A stretch of DNA of 64,000 nucleotides from contig VWZP01010956.1 of NCBI GenBank assembly GCA_013396995.1, forward strand, positions 62,001 through 126,000, given 5' to 3'. Source of the stretch: Dicaeum eximium (lineage: Eukaryota; Chordata; Aves; Passeriformes; Dicaeidae). Under the pieces are notes generated by a model that did not search any database, was not told the DNA's origin, and saw nothing but the letters and a program-made list of their open reading frames with translations. Both the position numbers and the translations under genes were made by a program. Positions 36,469 to 47,399 of the stretch are shown here, piece by piece; the stretch's first letter is position 1, and every line of letters starts with the position of its first letter.

Positions 36469-36926
36469 GGATAACAATGAAAGCCTGGACCACTCAGTCA
36501 AACCAGAAGAGATAAAGGCAGCAGACAGCCAAAAAAGAGTGGAAGACTTTTAACAGAACCCCTAGGACATATCAATATGTCTTGTACATAGCAGAAAAAA
36601 GGCAAAAATACAAGCTCTCTGTATATGCCAAGACTTAAACCATTCAGAATTATCTGAATATGAGAAAAATCACTTCTACTAACAAACTCTAAAATTGGTC
36701 TGGGAATCCTGCTGTTGAATAGCTAGAAAAGATGGGACTAGAAAATATGCATTTTTTAACCACGGATTGCATTAGGCAATTTTGGTTCTTTCAAATAATT
36801 ATTTTCTTCAGCAGGATTACTCCAGTATACGGTAGTACGTGAAGGCAAATTATTAAAAACCCTTGACAATCCTAACAATAGAACCTAAGTAAATCAAAGT
36901 ATACATTTGAAAGTCATACTGAATTT
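36469..36926. other. Unique noncoding DNA
   Basis: Nothing recognisable. Confidence 0.4.
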
Positions 36927-36947
36927 AAAAAAAAAAAAAAAAAAAAA
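36927..36947. repeat. Poly-A tract of 21 bases
   Basis: Uninterrupted A run with no recognisable retrocopy body on its left side. Confidence 0.95.
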
Positions 36948-38967
36948 CTAGTTTAAATTCTTATATATTATCAGTGCGAAGTGTCTTAACTAAATATTTT
37001 GTTATGTATCAAATGTGTCAGTGAGATTATATGTTGAAATTGTAATAACATGACAGGGTAAGTTTTTCTGATACATCATTTTTCTTTTCAAGTATAAGAA
37101 AACTTAAGTTGACAATTAAGTCAAATAACTCCAAACTGTGGGAGCAAAGGGAAGAATAAATCACAGATGCTAAACAAAAGGGCAAATACTACTAGAGTCT
37201 TTGTAAAGATTAGATTTGTGGAGCTAGAGATTATGAAAGGTCTTGGTTTTTGAATTAAATACTAATTGAAAATTTTCAGTAAAAAACTGTAGCAACCAGA
37301 AGACAATGCATATCCACAAAAAAACCCAGTCCAAACCCAAGAAATTCTGTTGCACATCTGCAGATGTACTGATGGAGGTACTCTTTAAGAAGACAGACTT
37401 CATATCTCCTCTATTGCTGATTGTGTCATTTCTTCAGGGTAAAATTATCAGGATTTCTTAGAATTTAAAGGAAGAGTTGTGGCACCCAGAAAAATCCAAA
37501 TCAAGAGAGCAGGTGGAACTAACTCTATGGTTTCTCTCTTTTAGTCTTAAGTTTCAGAATTAGCACTGTAATTAACATGCAAGTAATTCCAGACAGTTTT
37601 GTCTTGTTCATTGGGTTAAAGAAAAAAGAAAAAAAGGAAATGACCCATAGAGGAAGGCTCTGTAGAAGGCAATCTGTGAAAACATAAAAAGGTTCTGCCT
37701 GATTCATAAAGGTCATTTAGATTCAAGTGCTTTAAATAAATGGATTAGCATAAATGGATTAGTTAGCCAAGGTTTGCACACTACTTTGAAGATATATAGG
37801 CTTCATACTTGTTCCTAAATGGTCTGCATAAGTCATGCAGAAAGCATTGTTCTCTGAGTCAGTTAACTAATGAGATATGATTTTGTTCTTGAGTACTAAA
37901 TACTTTTGAGTTAGATGTTATATGAATCATTTGTCCACATGTGCCTAAGTTTATAGGTTTGTTTGTGTTGATTATATATTTACATAAATCTTGTGGTTCA
38001 TTTGCTAACGTCTTTAGTTATAGTTATCTTCATCTGCTAACAGATAACACTAGATAGATATTTAAATTAATAAGCAGACCTTCAGTAACATTAATTTTTA
38101 TCATGTTTCCAATTAGCATGAATCAACTGGTTAGTTGGAAATGTCCAACTGCACGCACATAGTGGAATTGTTTCATATTAGTCAAAGATAATGTGCTAAT
38201 GTGGTCATGCAATGAAAGAAGGTTACACTCTTCAATGAGGTTAAAGAGATACCCAGAGAATTCTGAGTAACTCAATGGAAAAGCAGAGTTCCCAAGATTG
38301 AGACCAAATGAGGAGTATTTACTACTTCATTTCTTGTGAATCTCCTTAGAAGATATTCTTGCAGGCTTTCTTCAGCTTATTTGACCCTCCTCTGTAGCAA
38401 AGCTTTCCAACAGCAAGAGCATATTTAGTAGACAATTCCTAAGCAAAGTGTTCTCTGTGTATCTAATCTTCATTTCATGCTTTGTGTGCCATTGACTTTG
38501 ACCTTGTAACTAATGGTAATAAATGCCACAGTTCTCTCTGACTGCATCATATTTCAGGGCATACTCTCTAACAGAATGTCTCAGAAGAACATTACCAGTA
38601 TATTACGAGACATATTCTTGTGGCTTTATTAGCCAGAATGGAGAAGGGAGTGAAATTGGACTCTGGGGAACAGTTTAACCATTGTCTTATGCCAAGACAG
38701 ACCAGAGAGATGTACTGGTGGGCGAACACCTCACCTGTCCACAGTCTCAGGGTTCATGCTGAGGGGACGAGGCCTCTAGGAGACAATAATGTGGCACTCT
38801 GCAAGAATACAAATTCTGTTACATCAGTGACAGTGGCTGAAGATTTATAAGTTATACCTTCATGCTGATGCCTGAATTGAATCCACTCCTGCATAATACC
38901 CCTGCAGATTTTTTTTTAATCTAATATTATTAGTATGCTTCATTCTGATGATATGCTGCAGTGATAA
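36948..38967. other. Unique noncoding DNA
   Basis: Contains a small duplication at 37736-37762 (ATAAATGGATTAG twice). A 76-codon plus-strand frame at 38620-38850 has no recognisable domain. Nothing else is seen. Confidence 0.45.
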
Positions 38968-39060
38968 ACCATCAGTGTGCTGCTGCTCTGGTGAGCAGTT
39001 GTTTCAGCACACCATTGAATCTGTCATGCAAATGATGGATTAATAAGGCATACTGATGGT
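38968..39060. other. Inverted repeat flanking a POU-octamer-like site
   Basis: ACCATCAGTGTGC (38968-38980) is matched by GCATACTGATGGT (39048-39060), a 13-bp inverted repeat with one mismatch and a 67-base loop. The loop carries ATGCAAAT at 39026-39033, identical to the consensus octamer for POU proteins, followed by GATGGATTAAT with a homeodomain-type TAAT core. An enhancer or conserved noncoding element is a guess from motif content only. Confidence 0.35.
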
Positions 39061-40116
39061 GTTTTCTGCAAAAGATGGCACTGCCTGGAAAACAAAGGGT
39101 TCAAGAATGCATTCCATAAGATTGCAAGACAAAAAATCAGTCAGCACACAGAATGCTAAGAGCTGCTTCCCCAGCTACACTACAGCAACTTATTCTTCTG
39201 TGCTACTTTTTGTGCTGTTTTTTTGGAAGCCCAACTTGCAGGAAAGAGGCATGAGAAAAGAATTTTGAAAAGTACTACTTCAGTTGAGATAAAACAACCA
39301 GTATGAAAACAGCTTCCTGCCTTTTATCAAGCATGAGGTTTTAATTTCACTCTACTAAGAACAGGGCAGAAGGGAAAGTACAGAAATACATTAATGAAAT
39401 ACATTAATTTAGTTCTATGATATAGCTAAATTAAGAGGAGAAGACAGCTGCTTTAATAGATAGATAGGGACCTTACATACATATTTAATATTTTCCATAA
39501 GTATGATCACAAGAGCAAATTTTTTCCTGTGGCTCTTAAACTGTGTCCTTAGGATAAGTAATACCACAAGAAATCTTGTAGCAAGTGATCACATCTCCAC
39601 CCCTATCCTTTATTTTAATCTAAATGGAAGAGAAGAAAATACCTTAACTAACCTAAAAGAAACCTGTGATCTTTGTAAGCACTTTCCCAGGTATTAAATG
39701 ATGATGACAATTTAAAGTCCAAAGACTATTTCCATTTTTAGCCTATCTCAGCTTTTTTACCTGAAAAAGTAAATATTTTTATATGAGATACCTTTGATTT
39801 CCAAAGATTTTGGATACTTTCCAACTGACCATACTAAAAGAATGACGCCTTTAAAGAAATAAAACCAAATGTTAAGATTTATAAATATCACTCCAAAATT
39901 CCTAAAATATAAATTGGGAACCTTTTAATCTGATTTGAGAAAGCACTTTATAGAAATTTTAACTAACCAAAGCATATGTGACAGAATATTTCAGCCATCT
40001 TCAGATTTTCCAATTCAATTTTCTAGCATACAGTAAAAAGAAACATAAATCAGCTATTTTGTCAAAAAATAATTGAGTATTATATCTGCATATAATATTG
40101 TAGGTAAAAAGCACAT
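39061..40116. other. Unique noncoding DNA with a 13-bp tandem duplication
   Basis: GAAATACATTAAT occurs twice in tandem at 39383-39395 and 39396-39408. Short frames at 39056-39268 and 39503-39697 have no recognisable domain. Confidence 0.5.
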
Positions 40117-40142
40117 ATTTTGTATTACATGTAATACAAAAT
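40117..40142. repeat. 26-bp perfect palindrome
   Basis: ATTTTGTATTACA (40117-40129) is followed directly by TGTAATACAAAAT (40130-40142), its exact reverse complement with no spacer. It could serve as a dimeric protein site or extrude a cruciform. Its centre holds ACATGT. Confidence 0.93.
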
Positions 40143-40385
40143 TGAAAAATGGTGATAAGATTTGTTTGTACCATAATTATACATCTAATGGTGCAGAATG
40201 GTGCTATGTCATGTTGTTGCAAATAGAATAAAATGTTTTCCAACTACCAACATTTGGAATGCATTGGCAACACATAAGTAAAAATAATTGTCATTATTTT
40301 TTCAAGAGACTACTGCCTGCTAGTGATAACTATAAGTTTATTCTTTCCTCTTTCTTATATTATTTATTGTGTTTATTGGTTCATT
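40143..40385. other. Unique AT-rich DNA
   Basis: Nothing recognisable. Confidence 0.4.
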
Positions 40386-40421
40386 TTTCTGCCAATTTGA
40401 CAATTTCTGCCAATTTGACAA
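40386..40421. repeat. 18-bp tandem duplication, two identical copies
   Basis: TTTCTGCCAATTTGACAA occurs at 40386-40403 and 40404-40421 without mismatch. Because 18 is divisible by three it keeps a plus-strand frame open and repeats a six-residue peptide in it (frame 40259-40453), which is not evidence of a gene. Confidence 0.93.
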
Positions 40422-42747
40422 TAGAAAAGACAGAAGAAAAACATCTAACATGAAAAATCTGTATGTCCAGCTCTTGTTTATTGCTTTAAATTACACCTTT
40501 TCACTGCAGCATCAGCAATAGGCATAGAGAAAAATTTAAAAGAAAAATAAATAAACTAAAATAAATCATTGACATCAAACAGTTTTTTTAGATTAATGTT
40601 TGCAAAATGTTTTGATTATTGAAATCATTGCTACTTCTGTTCCTGAAGTGTGCTTTCCTATCAATGTTAAACACTCTCAGTCTGAATGCTGAACACATTT
40701 GTTTGGAAGTACTGTCTTTGACTATGTTTAACTTTTCTGGGAAAGAAATCTATATCAAATTACAACAAAGACAAGCCTGAAGTAAAAATTGGTTTTGTCT
40801 GACCATAGGCTAAATAGTTCACTGGTGAACATTTAAAAACATGAATTAGTTTGAAATGTATGATACTGTGAAAAAATTATCAATTCATAATAATGATTGT
40901 ATGAAACCATCCAAACTCTGACATTTAGAAGGAATAGTCATTTCTTCAAAAGATCCACCATTTTACCTCTTTTTCTGGTGAGCATAATTTAAAATATTTT
41001 TTACATTATAGCATAAAACCAATACAAAGACACCAAAATATCCAAGATAGTTTCTTCCCAATGTAAATATCTACTATTTCCTTATACGGTAAATCAAAAG
41101 GAATATGAATTATCAGAGGCACCAGCACTGAAAATAGTTTAAAACCTAAAATGCAGGAAGAATCTGAAATCAGCTTTAAAAGGAAATGGTCTTATACAAA
41201 TAAAAATGTACATTTATTCTTAAGGGGTGTAAGAGAATGCTTTGACACTTTCAAACTTTCAATTTTTTCACTGAGTTTTTAATTAAGGCAATATCTTTCT
41301 GGGAATTATTTTAGTTTTGACAATTCATTTCCTGTCAGAAACTTTTCAGTAAAAATTTTCCAATCAATCAACTCATAAGCTGTCTTCTAAATGCTAGCAT
41401 CTAATTTCCCTGTAATATGGTGTCCATCAAAAATGTAAATGTCGTTTCTCTCTTTAAATACAGAGCGATTTCTTTTTTAATAAAATTTTCAAGATTAGAT
41501 GAAGAATCCCTGAAAGATGATGGTTTTTTTTAATTTTTCATGGCAGACTCCCTCCAAGATTTGGATTGCAGTTTTCCTTATGACAAGATCCCTATGAAAT
41601 TTCTGGATAAAAAAAAATGGTGCTGTTCTTGATCTTGCCTCTTGACATTATTTCTGGATGGATGGCTGCTTCATCTTCTTTCCGATTTCTGAAGGTTTAT
41701 GGGGTACTTCTGATAGCACTTTGTTTTCCTAGTCCCTGAGGCAGAATTCCAAAAGTTCCCTCTTCAGAAAAACCTGATGACTTTATCCCATCTCTCCTTC
41801 TTGTACAAGAAAGAGCGAAAAGAGAGCAAAAAGTTCAAGCCTTTGCAAGTCTTAGTTCTGTAATCATCTGAGTGGCAGCTGATCTTTTTCTGAGACTGAA
41901 TTCAGTGGAGATATTTCTATTTTCCTTTTAGCTGATGAAATGGATACTTGAAGGATCATAACTAGTGTCTAGCCTGGCTCCAACTGTCAGAGGAAGTAAA
42001 AAGAAATTTGAGACAAGATGGGCAGCTTCTCTCCACCAGAAGTATTTTGCACACTGATGGAAGCATTAAATGCTTCTCCTCCTTTCCTCTTCACTCTTGA
42101 AAGCGTTCTGAGTAACTGTTAAGATTTTTTTACAGCTTTTGCACAAGAGGAAAAACACCATTATCAAAGAAAGAGAAAAAAGAAAATATTTGTCAATAAT
42201 ATTTAGGAAATAATTAGAATTTTGGGAATTGATCAGACCAGAACATTAAGAAAGTGGACCGAGAATTACAAAATCATCAATCTGAGTTCCTTTACTTAGG
42301 ATATTCTAAAATCTGGGTGGAAAATAGTGTATTTTCTAAGACTTAATTTCAAGAATACTTCTGAAATGACATCGGAGACTGATGTCAAAATGTTGGCATA
42401 AAATTCTTTATATAGATTAATCTTTATGGATCTTGACTGGTTTTTTTTTTTTTCTCATTGTTGTGTTGAGAGATACAGTGTATCTGGCCAATATTTTGTA
42501 GACTGCTTAGACATTATTTCATGAAATGCATTATTTGTTTTCACATGTTCTGCAAAAAGCAGAAGCAGAATTTTTCTTGTAATGGACAAAGTAGGCAATA
42601 TTAACTCTTAAAATGATATTTTTGAAAACCAACACCAAAATCAGCCTCCAAAGGGCAAGACTCATGTATATTTTGATGCCTCAGGTTTTAGCTTTTATAT
42701 TTTTCAGATTCTGTACTGCTTTAGTGTTTAATAGTTTTGAGCTTCAT
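40422..42747. other. Unique noncoding DNA
   Basis: No gene or element recognised. A 13-base T run lies near 42441. Confidence 0.45.
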
Positions 42748-43139
42748 ATTAGGGGATGATAAGCTCTCTTCACTGAGTAGATAGACAAAACAATTCCTTC
42801 TCTAGCTGGGAACCAAGGACAAATGATCCAAATCTCAGACCCAAGAGCATAAACAACACTGGATTGAAGAGAGAAAAACAAGAAGGATGGAACTTCCTAA
42901 CCTAAAGCTGTAATTGGACAATTAACTCCAATATGCTAATGGACCAGAACTTATAAAAGTGCAGGACCTCGTGACTGGTTTTCCACTTTTGTGACCATTT
43001 TGGGTTCACCCTAAGTGTAGCCCTGGATGGGCTCTTGTGCTGCCCAAGGTGCATTCATTGAGCCCTTCTAATAAATACCTACTTTATTCTTTAACTCTGT
43101 TTAGTGTCTCTTCTGGGTCAGCCTTCAAAAGACATCAAC
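42748..43139 (+). mobile_element. Solo LTR of an avian endogenous retrovirus
   Basis: The promoter-to-polyadenylation layout of an LTR is visible. GTAATTGGACAATTAACTCC leads to a TATA box TTATAAAAG (42951-42959). A stretch with TTTTGTGACCATTTTGGG and TGAGCCCTTCTAATAAATAC follows, with poly-A signal AATAAA at 43070-43075. A U5-like end then reads TTTATTCTTTAACTCTG, TCTGGGTCAGCC and AAGACATCAAC. I recall this R-U5 sequence from passerine LTRs. No internal region or second LTR is present. The 5' boundary (about 42748) is uncertain and no target-site duplication was found. The plus-strand frame at 43037-43228 overlaps the 3' half and is not a gene. Confidence 0.8.
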
Positions 43140-44547
43140 TGAATAAGAGCCACCGACAGTATCAAGTGCAACTAATCCTTTTGTTATCTTACAACATGTG
43201 TCTTACTGCGTTCACAACAATGTTCTAGGTATTGCTTAAATGTAAAATGTTTTCTCTTATGAGTGCATAAAGGAAAAGGTTGCTGAATGTTGCTGATTCT
43301 ATGGCAACCAATTTTTCTCTTAATTAAAATGTTTGTATTTAATGTTTTAAAATTATTTTTCACAGAGAAAATACAAGAGACATGGATTGCATTTCTGCAG
43401 AGATATCATGTATGAAGGCATTTCATAAATGTAAAGGAGTACACAGGAACTTATTTTGAATAAACAAGAATAAATTTCTTTTCTATAAAATTATTATTTT
43501 AATGACCCTAACTAGAACATAAGTAAGAACCTGAAGATTCAGACACAGTCTCTTTTTTCTCTCTCTCTCTGCATCTCTCCTTTTGTCTGCATCTCTCCTA
43601 TTTCTCATAATTAGAATGAAAGTGTTTGGCAATATTATGCTATCTAGTAGGCAATGAGCCACTATGAGATGCCTCTATGATATAATCTGTAGTTCACATT
43701 TTATAGCTTATCTTTCTATGAATATTCCCCGCAGTAAAACCATATGTTTCTATTTATCATGCAGTAAAATATTAATTTAAAAAAACCTCTATTCTGTTGG
43801 TATCCCTCAGTGTAAAATACATTTCTTTTGATTGATCGCTACTGCAAGACTGGAATTTAGGTTTCATTCTCTCTGTCTGTGCTGATCTCTTTCCTTTTAT
43901 ACTCAGGTGAAGTTCTATTAGCATGACACTGACAAAGATGCTGACATGAGGTGCTTGAAACAAAAGTTTTTGAATTATTAATGAAACTACAAGGACAAAA
44001 TCAGATGATTCAATGGAAGCTGGGATCTTAAAAAGACCAATAATGGGTACTAAATTTTAATGGAGTTACTAAGAAACACTGAAATGCACCATTTCATTTG
44101 CCATTAACCTTTTTGATATGCTGCTCTTTGGACTTTAAGATCTTTTATGCAGGGTGTCTCTTAGTGATAAGGACAAGTGACTGTTCCATTTAAGTGAACA
44201 TGCTTAACTTGAACATGGCAGAGGAATTAAAATCAATGTGGGCTAAATATTAAGGGATATAGCAGTTTTAGAGAATACCACCAGAGACAGAAAGGGGAAG
44301 AATGAGCTGTGCAAAAATAGACAGCACTTGGTATCCTAAAAAAAAGAAAAATCACTCAGAACACATGTAACTTTTAAGATAATGTAGAGGTCAGTATGTC
44401 TTCTCTGAAGAGGTGCTGAGGATCATTCTTAGAGCTCATCATGCCCAAATAGGTCTATCCTAATGGAGGAAGAGACCACACAACCTAAGGCCACTTGAAG
44501 CCTTGAGGATGAGCACTAACCTCATGCTGTGATGCAGACCTGGGTCT
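43140..44547. other. Unique noncoding DNA between an LTR and a CR1
   Basis: A short CT-rich run (TTTCTCTCTCTCTCTGCATC, with CATCTCTCC repeated) lies at about 43555-43600. Nothing else is recognisable. Confidence 0.45.
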
Positions 44548-45155
44548 ACAGAATCATAGAATCACAGAATATGCTGAGTTGGAAGGGACCTACAAGGTTC
44601 ATTGAGTCCAACTTCTGGCCCTGCACACCACCTTCAAGAGTAACACCATGTACCCAAGAATGCTCTCCAAACTCTTCTTGAACTGTGCCAGGCTGGTGCT
44701 GGGATCACCAGCACCATGGGGATGCCTATTCCAGTGCCCAACCACCCTATGGGTGAAAAGCCTTTTCTTAATCTCCAAACTAAACCTCCCCTGACACAGC
44801 TTCAGGCCATTCCCTCAGATCCTATCTGGTCACCACAGAGAAGAGATGTCTGCCCCTCCTCTTCCCCTCATGAGGAAATTGTGGACTGCATTGAGGTCTC
44901 CCCTCAGCCTTCACTTCTTCAGGCTGAACAGACCAAGTGACCTCGACTGCTCCTCATATGGCTCCTCCTCCAGACCCTTCACCATCCGCATGGCTCTCCT
45001 TTGGATATTCTCTAATAGTTTAATTTCTTTCTTATATTGCAGGGTCAAAAACCACACACAATATTAAAAGCAATGGTGCACTAGTACAGAGCAGAGTGGG
45101 ACAATTCCTTCCCTATTGCTGGACTTCTCTCCTACTGAATGAATCCAACTTGGTT
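44548..45155 (-). mobile_element. CR1 LINE fragment, minus strand, longest copy in the window
   Basis: The plus strand opens with ACAGAATCATAGAATCACAG, the reversed CR1 3' terminus. It runs through GTTGGAAGGGACCTACAAG, TTGAGTCCAACTTCTGGCC, CCAGTGCCCAACCACCC, GAGGTCTCCCCTCAGCC, TTCTTCAGGCTGAACAG, ATGGCTCTCCTTTGGA and CAGAGCAGAGTGGGACAATT. About 0.6 kb survives: the 3' end plus some upstream sequence. It is the least diverged CR1 here. Two plus-strand frames at 44716-44940 and 44846-45067 are antisense products of it. Confidence 0.95.
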
Positions 45156-45743
45156 AAGTTTTAAAAGCAAAACTGTATGGATTTTTAATGAAAATTTATA
45201 AGTGAAATAATTTTATAAATTAAATTACAGGGGATATTGCAACAATTGGTAGAAAAATGAAGAATCTTCACTGCCTGGAGTTTTCCTGAACAAAGAAACA
45301 TCTAAAGTTTCTTCTGCTCACAAAGAGGCTATTTTATAGTTCTCTGATTTCTACTGGGAAGTTTGTGAAGTCTGTGATTTTGGGAACTTTTGGGATGTTG
45401 CATTTCTTAATGGGAAAGGCAAGAAGACCTGACTGATGAAAGACCACTAGGAGGTATTTTACCTGGTACTAACCTTTAGCCTTCAAAAATGTACCCACTA
45501 CAGGAGAGTTCTTTCAAACCATAGGTACATATACATAGCTGTAATCAGTAGTCACAGAAGAAGCTTATTTTCACTTTTCAGTCACAGGTTTCAAAAATAC
45601 CCCATCATCATGTTGTGTTATCACATTATTCAGAGAATGTTCTGTATTCATTCATTTTATATTTGGGTCACTTACTCTGAAATGTTTTTGTCTGTGGTCT
45701 TTGGGAAAAAACTTTTAAAACTTTTTTAAAACCATATTTTTTA
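45156..45743. other. Unique noncoding DNA
   Basis: Nothing recognisable before the SINE. Confidence 0.4.
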
Positions 45744-45886
45744 ATTCCCCTAACTCAGTTTGTTGGAGCATGGTGTTAATACTGCCAAGGTTGTTGGCTC
45801 AATCCATGTATGTGCCACTCACTTAAGAGCTGGACTCAATGACCCTTATGGGTCCCTTCCAACTCAGAATATTCTGTGATTCTGTG
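45744..45886 (+). mobile_element. tRNA-Ile-derived SINE with CR1-like tail (TguSINE1-type)
   Basis: Positions 45744-45817 align without gaps to a 74-nt tRNA-Ile(AAT). The box A region is TAACTCAGTTTGTTGGA (45751-45767). The anticodon arm is TGGTG-TTAATAC-TGCCA with AAT at 45778-45780. The box B region is GGCTCAATCC (45796-45805), and the head ends in GTGCCA. A CR1-like tail follows: CACTTAAGAGCTGGACTC, TTATGGGTCCCTTCCAAC, TATTCTGTGATTCTGTG. This two-part structure is that of the SINE reported from zebra finch, which is thought to borrow CR1 reverse transcriptase through the shared tail. The acceptor stem no longer pairs well, so it is not a tRNA gene. Confidence 0.9.
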
Positions 45887-46000
45887 TCCAGACGACAGTT
45901 ATCATTATTCCTTCTTTACTTACCAGGTTTTTTAATAGGTTTTTTTTGTTGGGTTTTTTTTTTCTTTCTTCAGTTTGATTTTTTGATTGGTGGTTTTGTG

Positions 46001-46004
<4 letters not shown>
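45887..46004 (+). repeat. T-rich tract with GG and GGG interruptions
   Basis: After the SINE the plus strand becomes a T-rich low-complexity stretch (AGGTTTTTT, then TTGTTGGGTTTTTT), leading into the TG repeat. Confidence 0.65.

Positions 46005-46047
<43 letters not shown>
46005..46047. repeat. (TG)19 microsatellite ending in CGCGC
   Basis: Nineteen TG units (46005-46042) are followed by CGCGC. Alternating purine-pyrimidine sequence of this kind favours the Z-DNA form. Frames on both strands (45839-46096 plus, 45864-46049 minus) pass through it as Cys-Val and His-Thr repeats and are artefacts. Confidence 0.95.
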
Positions 46048-46049
<2 letters not shown>

Positions 46050-47083
46050 ATGTGTATATTAAATTTTTCCCTTTTCTTCATTTTGAAATATTTTAATGAT
46101 ACAGAAGAAAGCTATCTTGGAACACTCTGACTAAACTGGTAAGAAATTGTGTTCAATTTTTATTTTCTATATTTCATTCAATAATTTTGGCCTTTCTGCC
46201 TTTGGAGAATCATAAACTCCTGACCTATATTGTTTATATACTTCATAGTCCTGTTGAAGGGTTTGAAAAATGCAGTTACTCAAAAGAGGCAAATAAAATT
46301 AAATTTTCTAGAGCAGATGTGATTAAGAAGAATCCCAGTTTTGACATGGGTAAAATTTCTTACCCAATATGAATGATGCAAAATAAAAATAACAAAGAAG
46401 AGAGTCTCTGCTGCAGCTGTGTGGTGTGATTGAAAGAAAAATGACTATGAGATGCATTTGGAAATAGGAGTGATCAAAGAATCTATTTCCTGAAGTTTCC
46501 TCTCTTCTGTGATTCCTTTTTTTAAGAGTAGATCGCATAGTGCACCTGGAGATGAGAAGCTCTCTGCTTCGTATTAGTATATGTATGGATTAGTTAAAAT
46601 GTATAAAATCAAGTATATATACAACAATGAAATTATTTTTAAAGTTTTTTATCTTTTTAGGAACACTGAATTGAAGAGATTAAAATTTATGACTAGACCT
46701 GTGTAAGTGATACTGGAGGGGAATATGTTAAAAAGGGAGAGGTTGTGAGTTCAGAGGTTGACTGGAGGAGGGATTCAGTCACAAATATGGACCTGACTTA
46801 AACCACTACCCACTCTAATCAAGATGTCTCTTGAGAGTGTTTGGTTTTTTTTTTTAAATAATTCTGAATACTCGTTAATTAGGAGAGATTTGATAGAAAA
46901 TCTGTAAAACTTTCTGCTCCAGACCTCCCACTGTTAAGGTAGGTGTTTTTAGTCAGTAATCACTTACATAAATATTCCTTGCCAGAATTTACTACAGCAC
47001 CCAGACACAGGAAACTTTATTACTGTATTAAAAGTTGGTGCCATCTAATAAGAACATTCATCTTCCTCACATCACTTTTACAG
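46048..47083. other. Unique noncoding DNA
   Basis: Nothing recognisable. Short frames at 46187-46372 and 46323-46538 overlap on opposite strands and have no domains. Confidence 0.45.
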
Positions 47084-47399
47084 TGTTGTGGAGCAGAATG
47101 AGTTAAATGACATGAGCAGCATGACTGATTTGTTAAACTTGAGCAGCAATAACCTTGAAGTTGGTCCTGCTGCATGAACCGCGTCCAAGAAGAAGGAACA
47201 TCGCGTCCTCTTCATGTATGCAGTGTAACCACAGAGTGCTCAGGTCGCCAGGGGAGCACAGTAACATGGAACCAATAAGCATTAAGTGGAGTGTCTTATC
47301 ACAGCTTTGGAAAGTATAAAAAGAAGCACTTGGAACCAATAAAGATCTTTGCGTTAACACTGCAGAGTCCGTGTGTCATTCCACCGGCATTACGAGACA
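47084..47399 (+). mobile_element. Probable solo LTR, family uncertain
   Basis: A 316-bp block begins TGTTGTGGAGCAG and ends GAGACA, fitting the TG...CA rule. Inside lie CCAAT (47272-47276), a TATA box TATAAAAAG (47315-47323) and, 23 bases past its start, AATAAA (47338-47343) followed by GTGTGTCATTCC. The compact order CCAAT, TATA, poly-A signal is typical of short retroviral LTRs and resembles ERVK-like avian LTRs in layout. It is also more CpG-rich than its surroundings (CGCG, TCGC, CCGG). No target-site duplication is apparent and no internal region follows. The minus-strand frame at 47133-47360 is antisense to it. Confidence 0.68.

Noticed and set aside
44716..45067. Two overlapping plus-strand frames of 73-74 codons
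   Set aside because: They lie antisense within a CR1 LINE copy.
45744..45817. A functional tRNA-Ile gene
   Set aside because: The acceptor stem no longer pairs, box B is altered, and a CR1-like tail is attached, so it is the head of a SINE.
42748..47399. One provirus bounded by the LTRs at 42748 and 47084
   Set aside because: The two LTRs are unrelated in sequence, and the space between them holds a CR1, a SINE and unique DNA rather than retroviral genes.
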